Shown here: positions 1 through 9,179 of the stretch, piece by piece
Numbering within the stretch: position 1 is the first letter of the stretch
Layout of the letters: each line of letters opens with the position of its first letter
Assembly (NCBI GenBank): GCA_017623455.1
Contig: JAGAPA010000079.1
Location: forward strand, 62,001-126,000
Source of the DNA: Clostridia bacterium
Lineage (GTDB): Bacteria > Bacillota > Clostridia > Christensenellales > Pumilibacteraceae
Length of the DNA stretch: 64,000 nucleotides
Reading direction: 5' to 3'
The notes under the pieces: generated by a model
Databases searched by the model: none
Told to the model about the DNA's origin: nothing
What the model saw: only the letters and a program-made list of their open reading frames with translations
Translations under genes and position numbers: made by a program

Positions 1-57
1 AACTTCTCCGGATAAAGCTTCTTGCTCTTTATTAAAAACAAGCAAGGAGATCGTGTT

Positions 58-1929
58 TTGGACGAAATTACGCAAAAACAATTCAACGAAGGCGAACTTT
101 ACGACGCGTATAACCTTATGGGTTGCATATATAATTCTGAAACGGGGCAAGCAACGTTCAGGGTTTATGCTCCGCGCGCCATAGACGTTTACGTAGTGGG
201 CGATTTTAACGGTTGGGACAATACCGCGACGCCCATGCAACGAAACGGTTCGGGAATATACGAGGCTACGGTAAGCGGAGTGGAGGAGTACTCCAACTAC
301 AAATACTATATCCTGACCGATACCAAAGGCGGGATTTACAAGGCGGACCCGTACGCTTTTCACAGCGAAACGGAGGGCGGAACAAACAGTAAGGTTTTCG
401 ATTTGTCCAAAGTCAGGATAAACGACGAAAAATACATAAAAAAACGCAAGAAGAAAAACGTTTACACTTCTCCCATGAACACCTACGAGGTGCATATCGG
501 ATCATGGCGCAAGTACGGGGACGGAAATTTCTTCTCTTATAAAAAGTTTGCGGATGAGATAGTACCGTATATGACGGAAATGAATTACACTCATCTCGAG
601 CTTTTAGGAATATCGGAACATCCGTTCGACGGTTCGTGGGGGTATCAGGTTACGGGCTATTTTGCGCCGACAGCAAGATACGGAACTCCCCACGATTTTG
701 CATATCTTATCGAAAAATGTCACGAAGCGGATATCGCGGTTATCATAGACTGGGTTCCGGGACATTTTCCCAAAGACGAATTTGGTCTTGCCGAGTTTGA
801 CGGACACGCGTTGTACGAACCCGTATCTTTTTTCAGAAGCGAGCATAAAGAATGGGGAACAAAATGCTTTGACTACGGTAAGGCGCAGGTTCAAACGTTC
901 TTATGTTCGAGCGCAATGATGTGGTTTGACGTTTACCACGTGGACGGACTACGCGTAGACGCGGTTGCAAGCATGCTCTATCTCGACTACGGCAGAAAGG
1001 ACGGAGAATGGGAGAGAAACTACAGAGGCGGAAGGGAAAACGTAGAGGCGGTTGCCTTTATACAAAAACTCAATACCAAGGTGTTTGAAAAACATCCCGA
1101 CGTGCTTATGATAGCCGAAGAATCCACGTCTTGGCCTCATATGACCGACCCCGTGGCGTTCGGTGGACTTGGATTTAACTTCAAGTGGAATATGGGTTGG
1201 ATGAACGATATCCTCGTTTACGCTAAAGCCGATCCCGTATACAGGGGAGGACTTCACGACAAGCTCACGTTCTCACTTACTTACGCGTTTGGCGAAAACT
1301 ACGTACTGCCCATCTCTCACGACGAGGTTGTGCACGGCAAATGCTCGCTTATTAACAAGATGCCCGGACTTTACGATAATAAGTTTGCCGGCTTAAGAAA
1401 TTTTTTGATGAACATGTACGCGCATCCCGGCAAAAAGCTTTTGTTTATGGGAACGGAGTTCGGTCAGTTTATCGAGTGGGATTACAAAAAGGAGCTTGAC
1501 TGGTTGCTTTTAGAGTATCCGCATCATCAAAAAATGAAAGACTTTACCGCAGAGCTTAATCGTTTTTACAAAACACATTCGGCAATGTTCGCCATAGAAC
1601 GCAGTTTTGACGGTTACGAGTGGTTGGTTGTCGACGATAAATCGCAGAACGTCAGCATATATTTAAGAAGAGATTACAAGGGCAACGAGGTTGTCGTTAT
1701 TCTTAACTTCTCAAACATGGAATACAAAAATTACCGTTTCGGTGTGGATGAAGGTATTTATACCGAGGCGTTAGTCTCTACTGCTACAGACTGGAAAAAG
1801 AGCAGAAAAAGGTACGTGGCAAAGCCGATTCCGTCACATAAGAAGAATTTCAGCCTTACGCTGGATATTCCGCGCATGTCCGGAATTTATCTGACGCACA
1901 AGAACAAGCAAAGGGGGAACAAACAATGA
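58..1929 (+). CDS. glgB: 1,4-alpha-glucan branching enzyme
   Basis: Cytosolic GH13 enzyme that makes alpha-1,6 branches in glycogen. An N-terminal CBM48-like domain (about residues 25-115, with [11 protein letters not shown]) precedes the (beta/alpha)8 catalytic domain. Catalytic signatures are seen: DWVPGHF (D231), GLRVDAV (nucleophile D301), AEEST (acid/base E354) and [10 protein letters not shown] (D422). The frame is open from a TTG at 22, but the TTG at 58 has AAGGAG (44-49) at 8-nt spacing, so I start there, giving 623 residues, normal for the family. It is the first gene of glgBCDA, and its stop overlaps the glgC ATG (ATGA). An upstream part of the operon could lie outside the window. 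Confidence 0.95.
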   Translation: MDEITQKQFNEGELYDAYNLMGCIYNSETGQATFRVYAPRAIDVYVVGDFNGWDNTATPMQRNGSGIYEATVSGVEEYSNYKYYILTDTKGGIYKADPYAFHSETEGGTNSKVFDLSKVRINDEKYIKKRKKKNVYTSPMNTYEVHIGSWRKYGDGNFFSYKKFADEIVPYMTEMNYTHLELLGISEHPFDGSWGYQVTGYFAPTARYGTPHDFAYLIEKCHEADIAVIIDWVPGHFPKDEFGLAEFDGHALYEPVSFFRSEHKEWGTKCFDYGKAQVQTFLCSSAMMWFDVYHVDGLRVDAVASMLYLDYGRKDGEWERNYRGGRENVEAVAFIQKLNTKVFEKHPDVLMIAEESTSWPHMTDPVAFGGLGFNFKWNMGWMNDILVYAKADPVYRGGLHDKLTFSLTYAFGENYVLPISHDEVVHGKCSLINKMPGLYDNKFAGLRNFLMNMYAHPGKKLLFMGTEFGQFIEWDYKKELDWLLLEYPHHQKMKDFTAELNRFYKTHSAMFAIERSFDGYEWLVVDDKSQNVSIYLRRDYKGNEVVVILNFSNMEYKNYRFGVDEGIYTEALVSTATDWKKSRKRYVAKPIPSHKKNFSLTLDIPRMSGIYLTHKNKQRGNKQ

Positions 1930-3107
1930 AAAAGAAGAAATGTATCGCAATGTTGTTGGCAGGCGGTCAAGGCACCCGTCTTTATGCGCTCACCAGCAAA
2001 ATAGCAAAGCCGGCGGTTTCGTTCGGAGCAAAATACCGTATTATCGATTTTCCGCTTTCAAACTGCACCAACTCAGGCATTGATACGGTAGGTGTGCTGA
2101 CTCAGTACGAGCCTTTGGTGCTAAACGAGTATATAGGTAGCGGAAAGCCTTGGGACTTAGACCGTTCCAACGGCGGTGTTTACACGCTTGCGCCCTATCA
2201 GGCAAAGAGCGGAGCGCAGTGGTATAGCGGAACGGCAAACGCGATTTATCAGAATTTGCACTTTATCGAAAAGTACGATTGTGAAAACGTGATTATTTTA
2301 AGCGGAGATCATATCTACAAAATGGATTACTCTCTCATGCTTGACGAGCATATCCACAACAATGCGGACTGTACTATCGCGGTTATCGACGTAACGATGG
2401 AAGAAGCGACTCGTTTTGGAATTATGAGTTTTGACGAAACCAAGCGCATAACCGACTTTGAGGAAAAACCCAAAAAACCCAAGAGCAATCACGCGTCTAT
2501 GGGCGTTTACATATTCAAAAAGGACGAACTCGTAGCTCAGCTTAAGCGCGACGAAGCAGATCCTAATTCTTCAAACGACTTTGGTAAGAACATTATACCC
2601 TATATGCTTGAAAATGGTAAGAGAATGTTTGCGTATTCGTTCTCGGGCTACTGGAAGGACGTTGGAACGGTAACTTCGCTGTGGGAAGCAAATATGGATC
2701 TTTTGGGTAACGATCCGGCAATCTCTCTCAACGCGCCCGAGATGAAGATATATTCGAGAAACGAACCGCTTCCTCCTGCTTACGTGGGCGAGAGCGCGTA
2801 TATCAACAATTCGATATATACCGCAGGTTGCGAAATTTACGGAGAGGTTACGAACAGCGTTATTTCAGAGGACGTTTATATCGGCAAGAACAGTATCGTA
2901 AACAATAGCGTAATAATGAGAGGAACCAAGATCGGCGATAACGTAGTAATAAATTACGGAATGATCGACGAAAACGTAAAAATAGAAGACGGAGCGGTTA
3001 TAGGAGACGAGAATTCGGACAAATATAATATTGCGCTCGTCGGAAGAAATCAAACTATAACAAAGAACAGCAAAATCAAAAGCGGAGAGGTGATAGAATC
3101 ATTATGA
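1926..3107 (+). CDS. glgC: glucose-1-phosphate adenylyltransferase, catalytic subunit
   Basis: Makes ADP-glucose from ATP and glucose-1-phosphate, the committed step of bacterial glycogen synthesis. The nucleotidyltransferase signature [10 protein letters not shown] lies near residues 10-20, followed by [20 protein letters not shown] and the sugar-phosphate region [10 protein letters not shown]. The C-terminal third is a left-handed beta-helix of hexapeptide-like repeats ([17 protein letters not shown]). Length 393 is typical. Start and stop are both coupled by ATGA overlaps, to glgB upstream and glgD downstream, so the three should be co-translated. The active-site motifs are intact, unlike in GlgD. 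Confidence 0.96.
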   Translation: MKKKKCIAMLLAGGQGTRLYALTSKIAKPAVSFGAKYRIIDFPLSNCTNSGIDTVGVLTQYEPLVLNEYIGSGKPWDLDRSNGGVYTLAPYQAKSGAQWYSGTANAIYQNLHFIEKYDCENVIILSGDHIYKMDYSLMLDEHIHNNADCTIAVIDVTMEEATRFGIMSFDETKRITDFEEKPKKPKSNHASMGVYIFKKDELVAQLKRDEADPNSSNDFGKNIIPYMLENGKRMFAYSFSGYWKDVGTVTSLWEANMDLLGNDPAISLNAPEMKIYSRNEPLPPAYVGESAYINNSIYTAGCEIYGEVTNSVISEDVYIGKNSIVNNSVIMRGTKIGDNVVINYGMIDENVKIEDGAVIGDENSDKYNIALVGRNQTITKNSKIKSGEVIESL

Positions 3108-4216
3108 AAACGGTAGGCATTATTTTCAGTAATATTCATGATAAAGAAATAAAGGAACTCACCTCGCACAGAACTTTGGCTTCCGTGCCTTATGCGTGCA
3201 GATACCGTCTTGTGGATTTCGCTCTTTCCAACATGACGAACTCTGATATCACCAAGGTGGGTATAATAACTAAGAGCAACTACCAATCCCTTATGGATCA
3301 CGTGGGTTCGGGCAAAAGCTGGGATCTTTCCCGTAAAAACGGCGGAGTTATGATTCTTCCTCCCTTTGGAAACAGAGAATCAAAGGTGTACAATTCCCGT
3401 TTTGAAGCGCTTTCCAACGCAATAGGCTTTCTTAAAACCTGTACGGAAGATTACGTTGTTATGACTGACTGTGATAACGTGTGCAATATCGACTATCAGA
3501 AGGTAGTTGAGTATCACGTAGAAAAACACGCGGACATTACGGTAGTGTACCGCAAGAAATATCTTCCCAACGACGACGATAAGGTAAGAACTCAGTTTAT
3601 TTTAGACGATGACGGAAGAGTTATCAAGACGGTTATCAGCAAAAAACACGACGTAGAGGTAAACAAGTTCTCCAATATCTTCGTTATTAACCGTCAGTTC
3701 CTTCTCAATATTTTAGAGAACGCAGAAGACTTGGAGTACACGAGTTTTTCTCGTGACGTAATGATAAAAGGCGTGGAGATGTATCGTATTTACGGATATG
3801 AGTTTAACGGATACTACGCAAGCATCGACAGTCTTGCAAACTACTACAAGCACAATATGGAGCTTTTGGTAAAGGAAAACAGAGATGCGCTCTTTAGGGA
3901 AGGAGGATCAATTTTTACTAACGTGCGCGACAGCGCCCCCTGTAGATTTGAAGACGGCGGAAGCGCAAAGAATTCGCTTATTGCCGACGGATGTATCATT
4001 GAGGGCGAGGTTATAAACTCTGTTCTGTTTAGAGGCGTTCACGTATCAAAAGGCGCTGTGGTAAAGGATTCTATACTTATGCAGAACGTGGAGGTTGGCG
4101 AGGGAACTCAGCTTAATTGCGTTATTGCAGACAAACAGGTTCAGGTTCTTAAGGGCAGATTGCTCAGCGGACATTCCACGCATCCTTACTTTATCACAAA
4201 GGATTCTATAGTTTAA
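3104..4216 (+). CDS. glgD: GlgD, glucose-1-phosphate adenylyltransferase regulatory-type subunit
   Basis: A GlgC paralogue that in Bacillota partners GlgC in a hetero-oligomer. The N-terminus ([19 protein letters not shown]) has lost the GGxGTRL nucleotide-binding loop, while the [19 protein letters not shown] segment and the C-terminal beta-helix ([20 protein letters not shown]) remain. That pattern marks GlgD rather than a second GlgC. 370 residues. It overlaps glgC by 4 nt (ATGA) and is followed after 33 nt by glgA. By family knowledge it tunes GlgC activity and is not expected to be catalytic alone. Confidence 0.93.
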   Translation: MKTVGIIFSNIHDKEIKELTSHRTLASVPYACRYRLVDFALSNMTNSDITKVGIITKSNYQSLMDHVGSGKSWDLSRKNGGVMILPPFGNRESKVYNSRFEALSNAIGFLKTCTEDYVVMTDCDNVCNIDYQKVVEYHVEKHADITVVYRKKYLPNDDDKVRTQFILDDDGRVIKTVISKKHDVEVNKFSNIFVINRQFLLNILENAEDLEYTSFSRDVMIKGVEMYRIYGYEFNGYYASIDSLANYYKHNMELLVKENRDALFREGGSIFTNVRDSAPCRFEDGGSAKNSLIADGCIIEGEVINSVLFRGVHVSKGAVVKDSILMQNVEVGEGTQLNCVIADKQVQVLKGRLLSGHSTHPYFITKDSIV

Positions 4217-4249
4217 TTTAGCATATCACATAGTTTAAGGAGAATATAT

Positions 4250-5812
4250 ATGGCTGTAAAAAAGACAGAAACAAAAGAAAAAACAGCAAAAACGACTAAG
4301 ACGACTACCAAGGCAAAGTCTACCGCAAAGAAGCCTACTGCAAAAAAGGCTACCGCAGTAAAGCCCGTAGTTGCCGTTGAGAAAAAGCACGTTCTTTACG
4401 TAGCTTCCGAGGCTTTCCCGTTTGCAGGAACGGGCGGACTTGGTGAAGTAATCGGATCGTTGCCCCGTTCTATCAATACTTCAAGCGATGTCGAAGCAAG
4501 AATTATTATTCCGCTTTATCAGAGCTTGTCGGCAGAAGACAGAGCAAAGCTGACCTTCATTACCAACATTACCGTTCCCGTTGCTTGGAGAAATCAGTAC
4601 TGCGGACTCTTTAAGTACGAGCATTTGGGCGTAACGTATTACTTTATCGACAACGAGTATTACTTCAAGCGTAGCGGACTTTACGGATACGGCGACGACG
4701 GTGAGAGATTTGCGTTCTTTAGCAGAGCGGTGCTCGAGCTTATGCCTTACTTTGACTGGAGAGTAGACGTTCTTCACGCTCACGACTGGCAGTCTGCGCT
4801 CGTTCCCGTATACTACAAGCTTTACTATATGTACAAACAGGGTTACGAGAATATCAAGACGGTGTTTACCATTCACAACATCGAGTATCAGGGACAGTTC
4901 TCGCCCGCAATACTTGAAGACGTATTCGGAATTTCGTACAAAGAATATATGTCTATCGAGTTTAACGGATGCATCAACCTCATGAAGGGCGCAATCGATT
5001 ATAGCGATTACGTAAGCACCGTTTCCCCCACGTATGCAGAACAGATCAAGACTGCAGAGTACGCTCACGGGCTTGAAGGAATACTTCTTAAGAACGCAGG
5101 CAAGCTTCGTGGAATACTAAACGGCGTAGACGTGGATACCTACAACCCCGAAACCAACAAGGCGTTGTTCGTAAACTATAACAAGGACAGCATCGGTAAA
5201 AAGGACGAGGGAAAAGTAGAGCTTCAGAAAATGCTTGGACTCCCCGTAAACAAGGACGTTCCCATTATTGCAATGATTACGCGACTTGCTTCTCACAAGG
5301 GTATTGATATCGTAAGACGAGCAATGAACGATATCCTCAAAAACGACGTTCAGTTTATCGTTTTGGGTACGGGCGAGATTGATCACGAAGAGTACTTCAA
5401 GTACATTCAGAACATCTATGACAACAAGGTACGCAGTATCATTTCGTTCAATAAAGATCTTGCGCACAAGATTTACGCAGGAGCGGATATCTTCCTTATG
5501 CCCTCAAAGAGCGAGCCTTGCGGACTTTCTCAAATGATGGCTTGCAGATACGGTACTATTCCCGTAGTAAGAAAGACGGGCGGACTTAAGGATTCTATCA
5601 TCGATTGTGAAAACGGCGATACCGGTATCGGATTTGTGTTCGACAATTACAACAGCGACGAAATGCTTTGTGCAATCGAGCGTGCCGTAAATCTTTATAG
5701 GGATCACAAAACGAAGTGGAACGGTCTTGTAACCAGAGCAATCAGCACCGATTTTTCTTGGAACAAGAGCGCAGGCGTATATCTTGACTTTTACAGAGAG
5801 ATTCTCGCCTAA
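4250..5812 (+). CDS. glgA: glycogen synthase (ADP-glucose type) with Lys/Thr/Ala-rich N-terminal extension
   Basis: GT5 glycosyltransferase that elongates alpha-1,4-glucan from ADP-glucose. The GT-B fold starts near residue 44 with KKHVLYVASEAFPFAGTGGL. The C-terminal domain carries MITRLASHKGIDIV and the nucleotide-sugar motif MPSKSEPCGLSQM. Two features are unusual: residues 1-43 form a basic low-complexity tail of Lys, Thr and Ala, and the common KTGGL loop reads GTGGL. The start is fixed by AAGGAG (4236-4241) before ATG 4250, so the tail is translated. It is last in glgBCDA; no clear terminator follows before glgP. Confidence 0.94.
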   Translation: MAVKKTETKEKTAKTTKTTTKAKSTAKKPTAKKATAVKPVVAVEKKHVLYVASEAFPFAGTGGLGEVIGSLPRSINTSSDVEARIIIPLYQSLSAEDRAKLTFITNITVPVAWRNQYCGLFKYEHLGVTYYFIDNEYYFKRSGLYGYGDDGERFAFFSRAVLELMPYFDWRVDVLHAHDWQSALVPVYYKLYYMYKQGYENIKTVFTIHNIEYQGQFSPAILEDVFGISYKEYMSIEFNGCINLMKGAIDYSDYVSTVSPTYAEQIKTAEYAHGLEGILLKNAGKLRGILNGVDVDTYNPETNKALFVNYNKDSIGKKDEGKVELQKMLGLPVNKDVPIIAMITRLASHKGIDIVRRAMNDILKNDVQFIVLGTGEIDHEEYFKYIQNIYDNKVRSIISFNKDLAHKIYAGADIFLMPSKSEPCGLSQMMACRYGTIPVVRKTGGLKDSIIDCENGDTGIGFVFDNYNSDEMLCAIERAVNLYRDHKTKWNGLVTRAISTDFSWNKSAGVYLDFYREILA

Positions 5813-6049
5813 GCGACGAGCTTAAAAGAAGTTTCATAAAAACAAAATCACTATCGACGTAGCTAATGATAAATTTTCATTGTGCTATAACGGTTTTGGG
5901 CAGCAAAAGAGCGAGCTTTCGCATGGTCTTTTGTTACGATACAACTAAATAAAAAACCGTAGTTTTTTCGTCTTTATCCAACGGGTTATGGAAGAAAGAC
6001 GGGCGTGTGGCAGAAAACGCACGTAACCTAAAACACAACGAGGAGCGTT
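5813..6049 (+). other. glgA-glgP intergenic region with stacked hairpins
   Basis: 237 nt without a gene. Three inverted repeats are visible: GCAAAAGA/TCTTTTGT (5903-5934), CGTCTTT/AAAGACG (5969-6001) and a short CGTG/CACG pair (6004-6023). None is followed by a good U-run, so they are not convincing terminators. The last two lie directly upstream of the glgP ribosome site (GAGGAG about 6041-6046) and may shape its 5' UTR. No known riboswitch was recognised. Confidence 0.4.
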
Positions 6050-8464
6050 ATGGATATAACTATAACAAAAATTCAGGAACTGATTGAAGACAAACTTACC
6101 AAGTATTTTGCGACGTCACACAAAAACGCAACGCCTATGCAAATGTACAAGGCGTCCGTTATCGTAATTCGTGACATCTTGCTTAAGAAAAAGCAGGTCA
6201 ACAACGCGGAAATCGCTAAAAAGCAAAAAAAGCGCGTGTATTACCTTTGCATGGAATTCCTTATCGGAAGAAGCTTAAGAAACAACCTTTTCAACCTTGG
6301 AATCGAGAGTAAGTTCAGAAAGGCACTTAAGGGCTTTGGAACCGATCTTGACGAAATGTACGAGCTTGAGTCCGATGCGGGCTTGGGTAACGGAGGCTTG
6401 GGCAGACTTGCCGCATGCTTTATGGACGCGCTTGCTACCGAAAACTACCCCGCTATGGGATTTTCGCTCCGTTATGAGTACGGACTTTTCAAGCAAAAGA
6501 TAGTAGACAATCAGCAGGTAGAACTTCCCGATTTGTGGCTTGACAGCGGAGAAGCTTGGATGATGCCAAGATCCGACAAGCACTTTACCGTAAAATTTGG
6601 CGGAAGAGTTATCGAGCATTGGGAAAGCGGAAAATTAAGAACAGAACACGTTGACGCTACGGTGGTAGAAGCAATCCCCTGCGACGTAATGACCAGCGGA
6701 TATGACAGCAACGGTGTTTCCGTTCTCCGTTTGTGGAGAGCTACCACGCAAAATACTTTCGACATGAAGTCTTTCACTCAGGGCGACTACGTAACCGCAA
6801 TGAGAGCGGAAAACGAAGCTCAGCTTATCACTAAAGTTTTGTATCCCTCCGACGATCACTTCGAGGGAAAACAGCTTCGTCTTACACAGCAGTACTTCCT
6901 TTGTAGCGCAAGCTTGCAGTCCATTTTCAAGGATCACTTAAAGGTGTACGGAACGCTTGATAATATTCACGAGAAAGTCGCTATTCACATCAACGACACA
7001 CACCCTGCTCTTGCTATTCCCGAAATGATGCGTCTTTTGTTAGACGAGTACGGCTATGCTTGGGAAAGAGCTTGGTATATGACCGTCAATACTATTGCTT
7101 ACACCAACCACACGGTTATGGCGGAAGCGTTAGAAAAATGGGGAGAGGATCTCGTTAAGACAAGACTTCCCCGTATATACAAGATTATCAAAGAAATTGA
7201 CGCAAGATTTTGCGGAGAGCATACGGATTGCTACGATGACAAGATTGCAAGAATGTGCGTGCTTGGCAACGGTCAGGTAAGAATGGCTAACCTTTCGGTT
7301 ATCGGTTCTCATTCTATCAACGGAGTATCCGCATTACATTCCGAAATTATTAAAGATAGCGTATTTAAGGATTTCCACGATATTCTTCCTCTTCGCTTTA
7401 CAAACGTTACAAACGGTATTGCGCATAGAAGATGGCTTTGTCAGGCAAACCCGGCTCTTACCAAGTTCATCGATTCTCTTATCGGTGACGGCTACAAGAA
7501 GGACGCAAGTCAGCTTATCAAGCTTCTTGAGTTCGAAAATGACGCAAACGTACTTGAGAAAATCGGACAAATCAAGCAAGGCAACAAGGAAGATTTTGCA
7601 AAATACGTTAAAAAGACTATGGGCGTTACTCTTAACCCCAACTCCAGATTTGATACCCAGATTAAGCGTCTTCACGAGTATAAAAGACAGCTTCTTAACG
7701 TTCTTAAGATTATCGACCTTTACCTTGATATCAAGGAAAATCCCAACAAGGAAGTTACGCCTCAGACCTTTATCTTTGGAGCAAAGGCGGCAGGTGGATA
7801 TTATCACGCAAAGCGCATAATCTGCCTTATCAACTGTCTTTCTCAAGAGATCAGAAGTCAAAAGAGCATCAAAGACAAACTCGACGTTTACTTTGTGGAA
7901 AACTACAACGTAACCAAGGCAGAGCACCTTATCCCGGCATCCGAGATCAGCGAACAAATCTCGCTTGCAGGAAAAGAGGCGAGCGGAACTTCCAACATGA
8001 AGTTCATGCTTAACGGTGCAATCACCTTAGGTACGGTAGACGGTGCAAACGTAGAAATTATGGAAAACGTTGGCGACGACAACATCTTCACGTTTGGTCT
8101 TAAGTCGCACGAGGTTGACCAGCAGTGGAAGCAAGGCTACAACGCGTCCGCATTGTACTCTTCTTCGCCCCGTCTTCGTAGAATTATCGACGCACTCAAC
8201 GTCGGTTTTGCAGGTCAGTCTTTTGCCGATATCGCGTCCTATCTCGTAACGGGTTCTAACTTCGTAGCAGATCCCTATATGTGTCTTAAGGATTTTGGCG
8301 ACTATATGCGCGCGTATACTGATATGGATAAGGCGTACGCAGACAAACAGCGTTGGAACAGGATGGCTCTTAACAATATTGCAAAGTCCGGAATTTTCGC
8401 ATCCGACAGAAGTATTCGCGAGTATGCGGAGAATATTTGGCATTTAGAGCGCGTAGAAGAATAG
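6050..8464 (+). CDS. glgP: glycogen/maltodextrin phosphorylase
   Basis: GT35 enzyme that releases glucose-1-phosphate from alpha-1,4-glucan with a PLP cofactor, in the cytosol. The PLP region EASGTSNMKFMLNGA puts the Schiff-base lysine at K651. Other family blocks include YLCMEFLIGR, DAGLGNGGLGRLAACFMD, HINDTHPAL, FTNVTNGIAHRRWL and KRLHEYKRQLLN. 804 residues, full length. The start has GAGGAG just upstream. It lies 237 nt behind glgA and on the same strand, so it may have its own promoter or be the distal part of the glycogen operon. It supplies the mobilising step opposite GlgC/GlgA. Confidence 0.96.
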   Translation: MDITITKIQELIEDKLTKYFATSHKNATPMQMYKASVIVIRDILLKKKQVNNAEIAKKQKKRVYYLCMEFLIGRSLRNNLFNLGIESKFRKALKGFGTDLDEMYELESDAGLGNGGLGRLAACFMDALATENYPAMGFSLRYEYGLFKQKIVDNQQVELPDLWLDSGEAWMMPRSDKHFTVKFGGRVIEHWESGKLRTEHVDATVVEAIPCDVMTSGYDSNGVSVLRLWRATTQNTFDMKSFTQGDYVTAMRAENEAQLITKVLYPSDDHFEGKQLRLTQQYFLCSASLQSIFKDHLKVYGTLDNIHEKVAIHINDTHPALAIPEMMRLLLDEYGYAWERAWYMTVNTIAYTNHTVMAEALEKWGEDLVKTRLPRIYKIIKEIDARFCGEHTDCYDDKIARMCVLGNGQVRMANLSVIGSHSINGVSALHSEIIKDSVFKDFHDILPLRFTNVTNGIAHRRWLCQANPALTKFIDSLIGDGYKKDASQLIKLLEFENDANVLEKIGQIKQGNKEDFAKYVKKTMGVTLNPNSRFDTQIKRLHEYKRQLLNVLKIIDLYLDIKENPNKEVTPQTFIFGAKAAGGYYHAKRIICLINCLSQEIRSQKSIKDKLDVYFVENYNVTKAEHLIPASEISEQISLAGKEASGTSNMKFMLNGAITLGTVDGANVEIMENVGDDNIFTFGLKSHEVDQQWKQGYNASALYSSSPRLRRIIDALNVGFAGQSFADIASYLVTGSNFVADPYMCLKDFGDYMRAYTDMDKAYADKQRWNRMALNNIAKSGIFASDRSIREYAENIWHLERVEE

Positions 8465-9179
8465 CGGTGCAGCCCCCGCGGGCGATATTGTTATTCAGCT
8501 AAGGTAGTATTATAAGAGTGATGGGTGCAATTGCTTGTTTGTGGCTAATACGTCTTACATGGAAACATTTATTTCTCTAACTCGGTACGCAGGCGTACAC
8601 CCATTATTGTTATTCAACAAATTTAACAATCAACTGCCATTAGTTTTTTATGTTGACAGTGGGTCTGCCCACCTCGCAATAAAGTCTTTTTGCAACGTGA
8701 CGTTGCATCCAATTATTGTGCTTTAAGAAAGAGAGTAATTGAGTGTAGTTAGTTTCTTAACTTGCTGTACGGGCGATTCACGAATCGTCCACATATTGAC
8801 CGTGGGTCTGCCCACCGTGACGTTGCATCCGAACTTTGTGCTTTAACAAAGAGAGTAATTAACTACCGTTAGTCCTTCATATTGGGAGTGCGCCTTCGCA
8901 CTGTCATTGCGAGGAGCAGAGCGACGTGGCTCTCGTACTTCATATTGACCGTGGGTCTGCCCACCGCACCGTTTCATCCGATATGATGTGCTTTGAGTAA
9001 ACGCTGGTAAATATTTATCGTCAGCTCTTCATATTGACCGTGGGTCTGCCCACCACAATCAATTGTCCTCATAAATTTCAAATTATCAAGTAAGTGGTTA
9101 TAAATAAGTAAAGGTGGGTTTAATTTTGACCGTGGGTCTGCCCACCTTTCTTAACTAAATTTTTTACAACAAAACAATT
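8465..9179. repeat. Cluster of nested short repeats between glgP and the GH13 gene
   Basis: 715 nt without a credible gene. Five copies of a 21-bp unit containing the hairpin GTGGGTCTGCCCAC occur at 8653-8673, 8796-8816, 8945-8965, 9034-9054 and 9126-9146, all on the + strand and four of them identical. A 45-bp unit starting CGTGACGTTGCATCC is repeated at 8696-8740 and 8816-8860, with a decayed third trace near 8966-9010. Also present are a GGGCGATT palindrome (8771-8790), a dispersed-type TCATTGCGAGGAGC element (about 8903-8930), an AGTGCG/CGCACT hairpin (8887-8902), and GTACGC/GCGTAC (8585-8598). This looks like a landing zone for small non-autonomous repeats. Confidence 0.8.
8771..8790. 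repeat. GGGCGATT palindromic repeat, copy 1
   Basis: Inverted repeat as at 19457, with one change in the right arm (AATCGTCC). It lies inside the repeat cluster behind glgP. Confidence 0.8.

Noticed and set aside
1..57. Start of glgB at TTG 22
   Set aside because: No ribosome site precedes it, while TTG 58 has AAGGAG at 8 nt; 1-57 is better read as leader or the end of an upstream region.
8535..8726. 63-codon open frame in the repeat cluster
   Set aside because: It has no ribosome site, spans repeat units and resembles no protein.
8651..9146. Regular-looking repeats that could be a CRISPR array
   Set aside because: Spacing is irregular (89 to 149 bp), the intervening segments contain other repeats, and no cas genes are near.
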